Below, piece by piece: positions 12,847-23,954 of a stretch of DNA of 64,000 nt. This stretch comes from Sceloporus undulatus (lineage: Eukaryota > Chordata > Lepidosauria > Squamata > Phrynosomatidae): positions 1,701,474 to 1,765,473 of the forward strand of contig NC_056530.1 of NCBI RefSeq assembly GCF_019175285.1, in the 5' to 3' direction. Made by a program: the position numbers and the translations under genes. Position 1 is the stretch's first letter. Each line of letters begins with the position of its first letter. The notes beneath the pieces were generated by a model that had not been told where the DNA came from, did not search any database, and saw nothing but the letters and a program-made list of their open reading frames with translations.

Positions 12847-14490
12847 CAGCCCTGAACTTCTCCATTAATATGTATTTTTGGTGATATCAGCCCTGAACTG
12901 CACCATAAATATATGTATAATATATATCTTTTTCTTGCCCGCTGCACCAGGTGTGATGTGAAAGCTTGGACAAGTTGTGCTGCCTAGGAGCTTCTGAGAA
13001 TTGTACTCCAAAAAAGGAACTTGCCCAAACTTGGGATAGTTGCATTCAGTTTCCCATGATGACCATGATCTAGTGCCACACTGGGGCATTCTGGGAAATC
13101 AAAAGAGTGAGTGGACATAACCATCTAGCAGTGCCTGGGGAATTGCCACTGTAGCCATGAAGCAATCTTGCCAGGAGCCCCTAACAAGTAAGGGTGCCCA
13201 TCAGATGGCATTTGGGTTCAACCCTGTCCCCAAATCTGGCTTCGTATGTTCATAGGAAGACACCTTGAGAATTATAAAAAGCATACATTTAAAAGTACAA
13301 TGTATGAACCAGGTGAACACATGTTAAGACATGTTCCTGCTCTTTCGGTTTCCCATATGTTTTGGATTTCCGTTCCCAGCATCCTTGGCCATTGGCCAAG
13401 CTGGTTGGGGCTTCTGAGAGCTGAAGTCCAAAAACAGCTGGTGGAGGATCAGAGTTTGAGAGCCACTATGTTCGGAGATACAGATCTCAAATATGGCTCT
13501 TCAGAGAGGCCTGAGTTGCTGCAGCTCCCATCTGCTGCATGTTGAGTGGTCCATTTTGAACCACAGCTTGGAAAATTGTACTTATTTGGGCCACAGTTTC
13601 CAGTATTCACCAGCAAGGGTGGCCAATGGCTGGGGATTGTAGTCCAAAAATTAAAAATCAAACAAACCAGCACCCAGTGATGTCTCAGAACGAAATCTTT
13701 CTGCCACATCAATGTGTGGAAATGACTTTTGAAAGAGAGGCATGGCCTGGTCCTCACAAGGACCAGACAGCTGTCCTTATGGAAAAGATTCTGCAGGATA
13801 CCAAACAAGCCACCAATTACTGTTGAACTTTTGCCTCTTGAATCCACAGCTATAAATAAGCCTGCCTGGAGCAAGCCATCGCCCTCCTGCCTGGGTCACA
13901 CCCTCCAAAGAGGGAACTTAACTACAGGGCAGCTGTGACCAAATGGGACACCTACGTGCAGAAGCCAGGCACCCCACGAGCCGGAGGAGACTTCCCAAAG
14001 CCACATCCCAGTTTGCAGGCTGCAAATGCAGGGCAGCTCAGGGGACGGTCTGTAGTGTTGGATTCTAGAAGGGCAGCAAAACCAAACCAGGGTTAATATA
14101 TGGGGTTTTGATACTGCATGACACCATACAGAACCTATAACACAGACTGGTAGAGAAATTTGGATGAGTTCAAGTCCTCTTCTGCTATGTGTGTAAAATT
14201 AAAGCCTCAGGTTACATGAAGTGGGATCCAGTCCCTAAAAGCTGATGCCACAATAGGTCTCGTAGTCTTTATTATAGCCTCCCTATTCCAAGACATGTTG
14301 GACCACAGCTCCCATCACCACTGCCAACCTGGCTAGGGGATAATGGGAACCAGAGTCCAACACTTCCGGAAGGGGTAATTACGTAGAGAGATCTTACTGA
14401 AAGACAGAAGTTGGTAGCATGGGCTTTTGTAGACTTTAGTCTACTTCCTCAGATTCTTTTAGAAGAGGTCAAGTTGAGGAAGATCACTTT
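12844..14490. other. Intergenic sequence, with one regulatory-looking island
   Basis: Old palindrome-like repeat pieces lie at 12,950-13,110 and 13,365-13,460. About 13,735-14,045 looks unique and contains CTATAAATAA at 13,850, a match to the MEF2 consensus and to a TATA box, with an E-box CAGCTG upstream. No protein is recognisable on either strand. Confidence 0.35.
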
Positions 14491-14496
14491 GCGGTA

Positions 14497-14780
14497 CAGG
14501 TTGAGTTATCCGAAATTCCAAAATCCAAAATTATCCACATAGATGGCTGAGCTATCGACACTTTTGCTTTCTGATGGTTCAGTGTACACAAATTTTGTTT
14601 CATGCAAGAAATTCTTTAAAATATTGCATATAAAAGTATCTTCAAGCTGTAAGGTGTATATACATCATCAATGAATTTCATGTTTAGTCTTGTCCATCTC
14701 CTAGATGTCCTAGATATGTATATGCAAGTACTCCAAACCCCCTCCCCCCAAAATCCAAAACCCAAAACCTGTACCACAAA
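14497..14780. mobile_element. Short DNA transposon, family F
   Basis: Left end GAGTTATCCGAAATTCC, then TCCAAAATTATCCACATAGA; the right end returns to CCAAAATCCAAAACCC. Two more copies lie at 15,440 and 24,480. It resembles the mammalian Tigger-derived repeats that begin with a CCTTATCC-like phrase; that comparison is from memory. Confidence 0.5.
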
Positions 14781-15438
14781 ATAGTTAAGAGCTGGAAAAT
14801 GTGTAGCCCATCCAAATTCACAAAGCATCACATGGGCACACACTGACAAAAATGCTCCCGAATTAGCAGAAAATTTCCACCATCCCTTCAATTTGGATAG
14901 AGAGGGATGTGAGGGGAGTAGATGGTAAGCTGTCTCTAAAAGCAGTGTTTCCTAACCTGGTACACCCCAGATGCATCAGACTCAAGGCAAGCATGTCCGA
15001 AAAGTGATGCCACAATAGCCCCCCTCTCCCAAAAGCACTCACCTTCCAACTCTGGAAAAAAGTGTGACAACACAATTGTACGTTCAAGCCCCACCAGCAA
15101 CTTCTCCTGATCCAAAAAAAAAGGCTCTCAGACGCAAAGTGAACTCAGCACCTCCTGCAGAGGTCTGGCAAATATATATGCAGGCTGTCAAGGCAGGAAG
15201 ACACACTCCTGCTCCCTCGCCTCCCTTAACCCCTTCTCATCCAGGCTGCCCTCTCTGCTGCCAGCCTTAAGACCTTCTGTGTGTTTGGCATTTGACCAGC
15301 TCCCCTCCAAAATACAAAAACAAAACCCTTCTCCATGGTTTCCCCATCTTAACTCTTTGCTACCATGCTCTTTTGAGCTCCATTATTGCAACACAGACCA
15401 CAAAGTGGGTTTTCTGGGGTCAAATTTCCAGTACATGT
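14781..15438. other. Intergenic sequence without a recognised gene
   Basis: Nothing could be assigned. Confidence 0.3.
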
Positions 15439-15439
15439 G

Positions 15440-15630
15440 TTAGGTCTCCCTGATCTGGAATTCCATGATCCATAATATTCCAAAAAAGCAACACTTTTTT
15501 CATGGGTGGTTGAGATCGTGATGCCTTTGCCTTCTGATGTTGCAATGTGCACCAATATTGTTTCAAAATTATTTTAAAATATTGTCTAAAATTACCTTCA
15601 GGCTATGTGCATAATAAGGTGTATATGGAC
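15440..15630. mobile_element. Family F element, partial
   Basis: Shares GATCCATAATATTCC, the phrase GGTGGTTGAGATCGTGATG and the A/T-rich centre with the copies at 14,497 and 24,480. It ends where a CR1 tail begins. Confidence 0.5.
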
Positions 15631-15634
15631 TTTT

Positions 15635-16145
15635 TCACACAGGCCTCACCTGGAATACTGTGTCCAGTTCTGGGCACCACAATTAAAAAAGGACATTGAG
15701 AAACTGGAGCGTGTTCAAAGGAGGGCGACTAGGATGGTGAAAGGTCTGGAAACCATGCCTATGAGAAAAGACTTAGGGGGCTTTCAGCCTGGAGAAGAGA
15801 AGGTTAAGAGGTGATATGATAGCCCTGTTTAAATATCTGAAGGGATGTCATGTTGAGAAGGGAGCAAGCTTGTTTTCAGCTGCTCCAGAGACTAGAACAC
15901 GGAGCAATGGATGCATACTGCAGGAAAAGAGATTCCACCTCAACATTAGGAGGAACTTCCTGACAGTAAGGGCTGTTCAACAGTGGAACAAACTCCCTCA
16001 GAGTGTGGTGGAGTCTCCTTCCTTAGAGGTCTTTAAACAGAGGCTGGATGGCCATCTGTTGGGGATGCTTTGATTTAGATTTCCTGTATGGCAGAATGAG
16101 GTTGGACTGGATGGCCCTTGCAGTCTCCTCCAACTCTACGATTGA
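15635..16145 (+). repeat. CR1 LINE 3' end (reverse-transcriptase C-terminus and 3'UTR)
   Basis: The plus-strand frames at 15,635-15,814 and 15,816-16,073 encode the CR1 ORF2 C-terminus: [25 protein letters not shown], then IRRNFLTVRAVQQWNKLP and DGHLLGML. A frameshift separates them. The 3'UTR follows with TGGATGGCCCTTGCAGTCTC and CCAACTCTACGATTG. This is a typical 5'-truncated, dead copy. Confidence 0.9.
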
Positions 16146-16221
16146 ACCTAGTCTTTAATTGTTGGATACAGCTCTTTGTTATATTTAATCCACGAGTCGA
16201 GCTCATATATCTCCAAGTATA

Positions 16222-16378
16222 GAACCATAGAATCTATGACCACAAGGGCCATCCAGTCCAACACTGTTCTGCCATGCAGGAACTCTCAATCAAAGCATCC
16301 CCAACAGATGGCCACCCAGCCTCTGTTTAAAGACCTCAAGGGAAGGAGACTCCACTACACTCCGAGGGACCAAGAGAA
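16222..16378 (-). repeat. CR1 LINE 3' fragment, opposite orientation
   Basis: The plus strand reads ACCACAAGGGCCATCCAGTC and CATCCCCAACAGATGGCC, the complement of the same region of the CR1 tail at 15,960-16,110. The two CR1 ends face each other within 80 bases. Confidence 0.85.
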
Positions 16379-17640
16379 GTACCATGACCTCTGTTTCAGT
16401 GACTTATACTATCATGTTTAATCTCCAGCATCTCCAGCTCAGGCTTGCAAATATCTGTTTGAAACCCTAGAAGGCTAAGCAACTTCTTATTTAGAGGACT
16501 TTAGACCTGCTGCCCATCCATTTAAATAATACAGAGATAGTTTTATGAGGTCCTTTTAGCTTCTCTGCCAAACTACAAATCCCAGGATTCCATAGGATGG
16601 GGCCAGGCAAGGCAGACTCATCTTTGCTGTGTCTTTAGGTTTTGGGGTGCCCCAGAGAGAAGGAATTTCTACATTTCCCCTGTTTGCTCAAGTTTTGAAC
16701 CTGAAGGTGATAACGTCAGGAGTGCTGTCTCCATTATTTAGGATAATGATGGCGCTCCTGTGATCGGAGGGGAGTGGGTTTCTCCCCAATTGAGTTGGAA
16801 AGCCTGGATTTTGCAAAGGTCACTCTGTCTATGGCTGTGTTTCCTAAAGTGGGCTTGGGAGATAGGTTGTCTATAAGTCATGGTCACTTCTTCAGCTGTT
16901 TGTGCCAATTTGATTTGCATAGAAATTTGGAAATTTTTCCTCCTTGAATTACAGCACCCAGATTCCTGAGCCACAAAACTTGCCATTCGGAGAGTTGTAG
17001 TTCAGGCTCTTCCCTTCTGTGTGTGTGTGTGTGTGTGTTGTTTTGGACTTTGCAAAGGGAGAGAGAGGTCATTTTGGAAGTCCTCCTGGACAGAGGGAGG
17101 ACATGCCTTGGAAAAGGAGGGCATGGAATCAGGCAGGCTTATTTGTTTGTCTCCTTTTGATAGCCAAATCCACAATGGGCCCACTTTAATGTGCTTTTAA
17201 CCCCTTATTGTGCTCTCTGTGATAACCAATAGCGAATGGGCTGGCTTTTCTGGGATGCCACCACTTTAACCTGTTTGGGATGGAAGCATAGAGGACTTAC
17301 ATGTGATAACATCCCTTGTCTGCACATGCTCCAAACTGTCATTTCCACAAGTGGATTACTTTTTCTTTCTTTCCTCCTCCTCCTCCTACTTCTTCTTTTC
17401 ATGTAATTCAGTTTTTAATTTAGTGTAGGGAGACAAAGAGAACAAGCAATTGAAACATAAAACAGTTTTCATTTCAAACTAGAAACAAGGCACACCCCTG
17501 AACAGATTGTAAAAGTAGCTGCAGATTTCCACCACGTAAGGTTTCAGATCAACCTCAAGGCTTTGGTTTTTTAAAAAATGCTGTAATCAGAGTACTGTTT
17601 CCTAGGTGGATCTGTAACTAAAGCAAGCCAGTTAAACTGA
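16379..17640. other. Intergenic sequence without a recognised gene
   Basis: Contains a (TG)n tract at about 17,020-17,038 and a CTCCTCCTCCTCCTA pyrimidine run near 17,375. No gene or clear transposon was seen. Confidence 0.4.
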
Positions 17641-17778
17641 GGTCCAAAACACACTGCAGAAATATAATCCAGTTTGAGACCACTTTAACTGCCTTGGCTC
17701 AATGTTAGGGAATCCTGGGAATTGTAGTTTATTGTGGCACCACAAGTCTCTGACCAAGAAGGCTCAATGTCTCACATT
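17641..17778. mobile_element. Family B MITE, partial
   Basis: Left end intact (GGTCCAAAACACACTGCAG) and running through GAATCCTGGGAATTGTAGTT. The right half is replaced by an older repeat (GAAAGCTCACACTGCC). Confidence 0.65.
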
Positions 17779-17899
17779 TGAGGAAGCAGACTGAAGTCTA
17801 TGAAAGCTCACACTGCCAGGTTCTTTATTTCATTTAGTCTCAAAGGCGCTACAAGATCTCTGTACATACTATCACCCTATTTGTTCAATTGCATGCAGA

Positions 17900-18056
17900 C
17901 AGGGACGTAGCCAGGATTTTAGGAAGGGGGGGTCCAGACTAAGTGCCACCATTATAATGGGGCTTGGGCGCAGCGGTGCAGCAGCACGCACCATTCATTT
18001 TTCTAATGGAAGGGGGGGTCTGGACCCCAAGAACCCCCCCCCTTGGCTACGTCCCT
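17900..18056. mobile_element. hAT-type MITE, copy 1
   Basis: A 157-bp element starting CAGGGACGTAGCCAGG and ending TTGGCTACGTCCCT. It is flanked by the exact 8-bp duplication CATGCAGA (17,892-17,899 and 18,057-18,064). An 8-bp duplication together with CAGGG ends is the hallmark of hAT transposons. Confidence 0.9.
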
Positions 18057-18064
18057 CATGCAGA

Positions 18065-18285
18065 AAATATCAGAAGATGAGCATATCATAAGAAGACGCA
18101 AAAAAAGCAGGAGTGAAGACAGGAGGAAGGAACATCAACAGTTAGATATGCGGACGACACCGTACTACTAGCAGAAAACATCACAGATGTGAAACAATTA
18201 CTTAGAAAGGTCAAAGATGAAAATGCAAAGGAAGGCTTAATGCTGAACATAAAGAACACAAAAATAATGACCACAGGAAAAAATG
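18065..18285 (+). repeat. Non-LTR retrotransposon reverse-transcriptase fragment
   Basis: One plus-strand frame encodes VRYADDTVLLAENITD and then LMLNIKNTKIMTTG. It carries the YADD catalytic box and the downstream LNIKKTKIM-type motif of vertebrate LINE (L1/RTE-type) reverse transcriptases. Only about 60 residues remain. It starts right after the hAT MITE. Confidence 0.75.
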
Positions 18286-18989
18286 TTTTTTTTTAAAAAA
18301 TGGAGTGAGATAGGGAAGAATCTAGCAGCACTTTTGCAATTAACGGATTTGTTTTTGAATGAGTTCTTGCAGCGTTCAGTCCACTTGTCAGAGGTCTTGG
18401 CGGATTACCAAATTAATGCCACACAGGTATTTCAGCAATTCCATTGTTGTGGATGTGGGAGCGGAATATAATGGGATACAGAAAGGTGCAAATTGTGGCA
18501 CTCGATATAAAGCTTCAAAGAACTATGATATGAGTTTCTCAAGTAGTGGGTCTGTTAGTCTTGTCCAAAAATGCAAGGATGGAATTATGGCCAAGCACCA
18601 AGAGGGTTAAACAGCTGGAAACTGCTTCTCTCCTTCTCAGTCAAGAGAGGAAGTTTTGGTTGTATGTTTTCTTTCCTGGGGAGATTTAAATTGCAGGAAG
18701 CCACAGCAGAACCTCTGCCGCAGTGCCAAAGGTTATTTTTGTGACTGATCTTTGAACTCTTCAATATATGGCTTCTTTTTTTAGGGGAATGGAAAGGATG
18801 CTCCTCCATCCCCCATTGCCACCCACATGCAACAACACTGTTCATACAATAGAAAGGGCTTGCTAGCCTGGGATGGGGATGCAAAAGAGCAAGGCAGGTT
18901 TAGGAAAGAACACAACAGTTGCTGCAAATCAGTTTCTCCATAATCACTCCACAATTGCCATTTTACATTATTATTATTACAGTTGTACT

Positions 18990-19228
18990 TTGAGAGGCAG
19001 AGTGACATAGTGGTTTGAGTGTTGAACTATCTCTGGAGAGCAGGGTTCAATTCCCAGCTCAGCCATAAAACCCACTGGGTGACCTTAGGCAAGTCACACT
19101 TTCTCAGCCTCAGGGGAAGGCAATGGCAAACCTCCTTTGAAAAATTCTTGCCAAGGAAAACCCATGATAGGGTCACTTTAGGGTCGCCATAAGTCGGAAA
19201 TGAGTTGATGACATACAGCAACAACAAA
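18990..19228 (+). repeat. Sauria-type SINE, near full length
   Basis: The tRNA-like head includes TAGTGGTTTGAGTGTTGAAC and the B-box-like GGTTCAATTCC. Then come CACTGGGTGACCTTAGGCAA, GCAATGGCAAACCTCC and the tail ATAAGTCGGAAATGAGTTGA with a CAACAACAA end. Confidence 0.9.
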
Positions 19229-19383
19229 TCTTCCATTTTCTCCAGATTGTTAAAGGATATGGTCCTCCTCCCCATTATTATCTTCACAACAATCTTGTAA
19301 GGTAAGGTTGGGCTATGAAATAACGATTGTCGCAAGGACCCTCAGTCAAGGCGCGGATCTGAACCCACACCTCTCCAGTCTTA

Positions 19384-19560
19384 CATACCCTCCAACTGTC
19401 CCAATTTGTCAAGGATGATCTCAATTAATTCTCTGTCATCACATTTTTTTCCAGCTGACTTAAAAATATTCCAGTTTCTCCTTCCGCGTCCTCCTTTCCC
19501 CCTTTTTCTTTGGTTTATGTCAATTTCTACAAACTGAATTCAAAGTGCAAAAGTAGTTGC
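19384..19560 (+). repeat. Family C repeat
   Basis: CCCTCCAACTGTCCCAATTT, followed by a diverged copy of the same 200-base segment as at 10,722. Confidence 0.5.
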
Positions 19561-20809
19561 AGTGCTATGGAAGTCCACAATTCTGACAGCTACTCTTGGA
19601 AATTATTGAGCTGGAAGAGGAATTCAAGTCCAAAATAAATGCTGGAATTACGTAATTTTGGTAAATATATACAGTAGCTGGAATTGGGGGGGCCTTTTTG
19701 GTGTCTGATCCGAACTGTCTTCTGAGGGACTAATCCCCCCCCCTTTGTCTTTCCACTAGTAGGCAAAGATCTTTTTATTCAAGCAAAATCTGGGCAATGG
19801 CTGGCTGCTGAAACTTTGTACTTTTTAAACTCTGTATTTTTTTAAAATTTAAGATGCTTTTCAATTGCTTCTAATCCAAATACAATTAATCTAGGTTATT
19901 AAATTGTGTTTCACTGTTATAACATTCTCTGTTGGGTTTTTTTGGGGGGGGTTGGGCAGGGGTTGGGGAGTTGGTCGTTTGGGGAGAAATTTAGGATAGA
20001 AATATAATAAACAATAAAAATAATTAAAATCTGTCTGCTAAAAATTGAGACATCAGAAATGTGGTTTAGAAAGTTACAAAATCTGGGGTTCAGGAGCAGA
20101 ACCTGGAAAATTTACCCTTTTGGACCATAATCCACCCCTCAGCATGGCCAATGGATGTGGAGGATTCTGGGACCTCTATTCCCCAAATTCTGTGTTCCCA
20201 GTTAAGGAGCCAACCTTTAGCTAAATGCAGAAAGATGAATGATGTTCAGCAAAGTAATAATAATATATATTTTTTCATGGGATTAGTAAGCATGAAGAGA
20301 CTGGCGTCTTGCAGCCAAAGATGTATAACGTAGATCAACATCCCAGCAACCTCTTCATTTTATCTCCAGAGTGGAAGATCCTCCAAAGCCCATCTGAAAG
20401 AATAGCAGGACAGATAGTGTGGGAGGTCTTGGTCGGTACAAAGAAACCATTGCAAATGCACCAGGAGTGACAGATGCAGATGTCAGCTCATCTTCAGCTC
20501 TCCAGATAACAAGGCCAAAGGGAAGGGAAAATAATGACAGCCATCCGGAAGGATGCCCAGGCAAATCTGTGGGAAGCGTTAGAGGAGAGATCAAAAGCTA
20601 TTCATATTATTAGCCTCCTATGGGATAGCCAAAGTCTTGATCCAGTGGGAGAAGACTATTCTGGGCCTCACCACCAACTCACTTGTAGAAATAGGAACTC
20701 ATGTAGCAAGTTATGAGAATGTGGTTGTAAATCACACTCCCGAGCCTTGAAAGACTTGCACAAATGGCTACTAGGCAAAGTTTTGCAACACTACTTTTTG
20801 GGGATTATA
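19561..20809. other. Intergenic sequence without a recognised gene
   Basis: Contains a G-rich run near 19,945 and unique-looking DNA at 20,340-20,750. The short frames there have no recognisable signature. Confidence 0.35.
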
Positions 20810-20817
20810 GCTTCCAG

Positions 20818-20979
20818 CAGGGACGTAGCTAGGATTTTAGGAAGGGGGGGGTCCAGACTAAGTGCCACCATTATAATGGGGCTTGGGTGCGGCGGTGCAG
20901 CCGCACACATCATTCATTTTTCTAATGGAAGGGGGGGTGTCCGGACCCCAAGACCCCCCCCCCCCTTGGCTACATCCCT
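20818..20979. mobile_element. hAT-type MITE, copy 2
   Basis: Same family and same orientation as the copy at 17,900, starting CAGGGACGTAGCTAGG and ending TTGGCTACATCCCT. It is flanked by the exact 8-bp duplication GCTTCCAG (20,810-20,817 and 20,980-20,987). Confidence 0.9.
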
Positions 20980-20987
20980 GCTTCCAG

Positions 20988-22135
20988 AATTGTCCAGCCA
21001 GCTTGGCATAGGCATGCTGGATGGCAAATAAGACGAGTTATATTCCACATTATTAGGAACGGTGCAAACAGATTTGCAAATGCTCCTAGAGAGCATCTTA
21101 CTGGAGCCTGAGGAAGTTCCTTTTTTGGATGACAGAATCTCTCTGCCAAGGAACCCTGAGTATGCAATACCTGAGCAGGGATGCTGATGACACGGTGACT
21201 TGGAGGTCTCTCATTCATAGGGTCTCCATAAGATGGTCGGCAGGTAACAATATTAATAAAGTTAAACCATTACCGCCACAACCATTGTGCTGCGTGGGAG
21301 ATTCCAGAAGTTGCTGTCCTAAAAAGCAGGTTTTCTAGGTTCTGGCAAGAATGAACTAGGCACAAGACTGTAATTTCCAGTAAACATTTTCACACCTAAA
21401 TTTTCTTCCAAGGGTTATTTCCTCACTGCGGGGGCCATTGGAGAAAAAACAACAACCCTGGAGGAAGAAAGTCACAGAGAGGGAAATGAGGCATTCTGGA
21501 GAGTGAAGCAAACAAGTTTGGCAGGCCTGGCTTTTGGGAAATGAGATGCTCTGTGTTGGAAAGGGAAGAATGAACAAAAATTTAAAATATCCTGACTCTG
21601 CTGCCGGCTTCAGTGTGAATCACTCAATCCCCAATGCTGATACTGTTTTGTTTTCAGCATAGCGAACGCTCACAAAGGCAGAAGTGAGTAACAGGCATAT
21701 CTGAGTGGATGAGTTTCCCGAAATGAAGAGCAAACAGGGCTTGCGCTAGAGGCCAGAGTCAATCTAACAGGCTCCTATGGGGATAGGAAATTCTGTACAA
21801 CTCTTCTGGAATTTAACACAAACTAATAAACAATTACAGATGATGATAATGATATACCAAACTACCTTTCATAGGACATTATCACATGTGCCTGCTGTCC
21901 TGCCATAATCATGAAATAACGGAAGCATACCAGTTTTGTACTAATCTTTATCACACGATGTCTGCATTAACGCTTTAGCACTGCTTTGGTGATCCATGGT
22001 TGTGTGGTCTGATTTCCAAGGTAGGCAGCAAGACATGAAAAAAGGAAAAGATAAGGAAGGACACTACCGTTGTACTACACCCTAGAATAACACAATCCAT
22101 TCTGTAACGGCCTTTGCACTAGCAGAAGAGTATAC
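20988..22135. other. Intergenic sequence without a recognised gene
   Basis: No protein family, RNA gene or known repeat was recognised. Confidence 0.35.
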
Positions 22136-22285
22136 CATCATGGTATAATGGTTTGGGTGTTGGATTAGGACTCTGGTGACATGGGTTCGAATCTTCTCTC
22201 AGCCTATTAATCCTACCATCAAGCCTGAAAATAAATTTGCTTAGAGGTAATGATGGTCCAAAGTCACAAGGTAAATTCCATGACC
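22136..22285 (+). repeat. tRNA-derived SINE head
   Basis: Resembles the 5' part of the Sauria SINE: ATAATGGTTTGGGTGTTGGA, then the B-box-like GGGTTCGAATC. The tail is degenerate, so this is a SINE remnant and not a tRNA gene. Confidence 0.6.
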
Positions 22286-22689
22286 AAGCAGGAATTCAAA
22301 AACTGCAGCACTTTAGAAATTACTCTATACTGGTTTCCCCAAAACAGAGTTGTAAAAATAATACCAATGCTGAAAGGGGGGGGGGGGAATGCAACAACTA
22401 GTGTGCTAAAACTGCATAATCATGATACAAATCAGAACAACATCTATAACTTTGTGTAATACATTGTGTAATATGTGGTGCAAAACACAATGCACATGTT
22501 TTGCATATTTGTGAATATCAAACCCAGATTTGTGGGACTGGAATATGGCAACCCTACAGATGTTCCAATCCTCCAGCCAAAATGGCCAATGCTTGCATTG
22601 CAACCCCAAATAAGCCATGGGCTTCCTTTCCCTGGTTAACTGATTCTGTATTTGTTATCATGACATGAACCTGTATGTTAATTCCTAAA

Positions 22690-22850
22690 AATAGCTTTTC
22701 TCTGAAGATGCCAGCCACAGATGCTGGCGAAACGTCAGAAAGAAACTCTTCTAGAACATGGCCACATAGCCCAAAAAAACCACACACACACAAAAAAAAA
22801 ACACCCTATGGATGCCAGCCATGAAAGCCTTTGACTCCACAACTTTTCCA
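22690..22850 (+). mobile_element. Penelope-like retroelement terminal fragment
   Basis: Sequence following the hammerhead-like fold reads AACTCTTCTAGAACATGGCC, ACATAGCCC and ATGAAAGCCTTTGACTCCAC, the reptile Penelope-type terminal sequence. A homologous copy is at 3,345-3,560. Confidence 0.65.
22697..22741 (+). ncRNA. Putative minimal type-I hammerhead ribozyme
   Basis: Core CTGAAGA at 22,702-22,708. Stem II is GCCAGC (22,710-22,715) pairing with GCTGGC (22,723-22,728) across a 7-base loop. Then come GAAAC at 22,729-22,733 and GTC at 22,734-22,736, where C22,736 would be the cleavage base. Stem I is TTTCT (22,697-22,701) pairing with AGAAA (22,737-22,741). Stem III is only the self-complementary ACGT, as in the dimer-dependent hammerheads known from Penelope-like elements. 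The fold is read from sequence; activity is not shown. Confidence 0.65.
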
Positions 22851-23261
22851 AGCTCTGTTCCTGGAACAAGAGAGTATATGTAGCCCAACTGATAAAGCTG
22901 GACTTGGAATTTTGGGACCAACTTGTGCCAGAAGGCACAGGGCCAATCTTCTTTGAGCCTAGTAAGTGTAAACCAGGGAGCTTGTCTTCCGGCTTTTGTG
23001 TCTGTGGACAGTGTTGGAGACGAATGGCATCACTACCTACTTTTTCCCTAGTGGATTTTTCAAAAACGGTACCCGTAAGTGGGCTGTCAACCGGCACCGT
23101 CCCATTTCCTCCTTTTCCTTCCGAGCCACTTTTTCCCACCAAAGAGAGAGACAAAACCAAACCAGTGGTCCATCTGGGCTCATCTCATGGCCTGTTCTCA
23201 CACTTGTGTAAAGTTACCCCAGGATCAACAGTGGCTGATAGAGAGGCAAATCCACTTCAGC
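22851..23261. other. Intergenic sequence without a recognised gene
   Basis: Overlapping open frames on both strands (for example 22,735-23,160 minus) have no recognisable domain and are probably chance. Confidence 0.35.
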
Positions 23262-23465
23262 TCCTAGTTTAAAATTTAAAGGTGCTGAATCCAAGGTGTT
23301 GAGCCCTATCTCCAAAAGAAGGCCAACACTTTGGTAGTTCCTTTCAAGTTTTTACTAAAACCTTGAGCAGAAACTGGGACATTTTAAAATCAAAGGAGAA
23401 AGTGGGATAATAGAGGATTGATCAGGAGTGTCCCTGCCAATTTGGGACAGTTGAAAAGTATATAC
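23262..23465 (-). repeat. Family C repeat
   Basis: The complement of the family, with AAACTGGGACATTTTAAAAT and TTTGGGACAGTTGAAAAGTA. Confidence 0.5.
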
Positions 23466-23698
23466 AATGATGGGGTGAAAACTTCATACTCAGTGATGGG
23501 ATGATCACTGATCCGTTTGTTTATATCCCAAAGGACAGGTCACCTAAAACAGTCTTCCACAATGTGATGTCCTTCAGAGGTTCTGAATTTCAGCTCCCAG
23601 AATCCACTGCAGATTTCCCATGGACACTGGGTTGGGAAAAGTTACTTCAGAAGTCTTTTAATCTAAATGTAACTGACCAAGAATGTTTTATATCCAGT

Positions 23699-23868
23699 TT
23701 TTGTTGTTGTGTGCCTTCTAGTTGTTTCCTACTTAAAGAGACCCTAAGGCAAACCTATCATGGGGTTTTCTTGGCAAGATTTATTCAGAGGTGGTTTATA
23801 ACAATAGCAGTAGCAAATATATATATGGTTTGCCATTGCCTTCCTCTGAGGCTGAGAGAGTGTGTCAT
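23699..23868 (-). repeat. Sauria-type SINE fragment
   Basis: TTGTTGTTGTGTGCCTTC, then CATGGGGTTTTCTTGGCAAG and GGTTTGCCATTGCC. A short A/T-rich insertion (GTAGCAAATATATATAT) splits the GGTGGTTT segment. Confidence 0.75.
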
Positions 23869-23954
23869 AAACCACATCAAATATAAAAGTTCTGCTAAAA
23901 CCGGGTACTATTATAACAGTTTTTAAAAGTTCGTTATTTAGAGTCTCTATATCA

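Noticed and set aside
19005-19065. tRNA genes suggested by A/B-box-like sequence (also 22,150-22,200 and 37,600-37,645)
   Set aside because: These are the heads of Sauria-type SINEs. No proper cloverleaf or acceptor stem was found.
22735-23272. Genes on both strands near the Penelope fragment
   Set aside because: Overlapping frames on opposite strands, no domain, no splice or promoter support.
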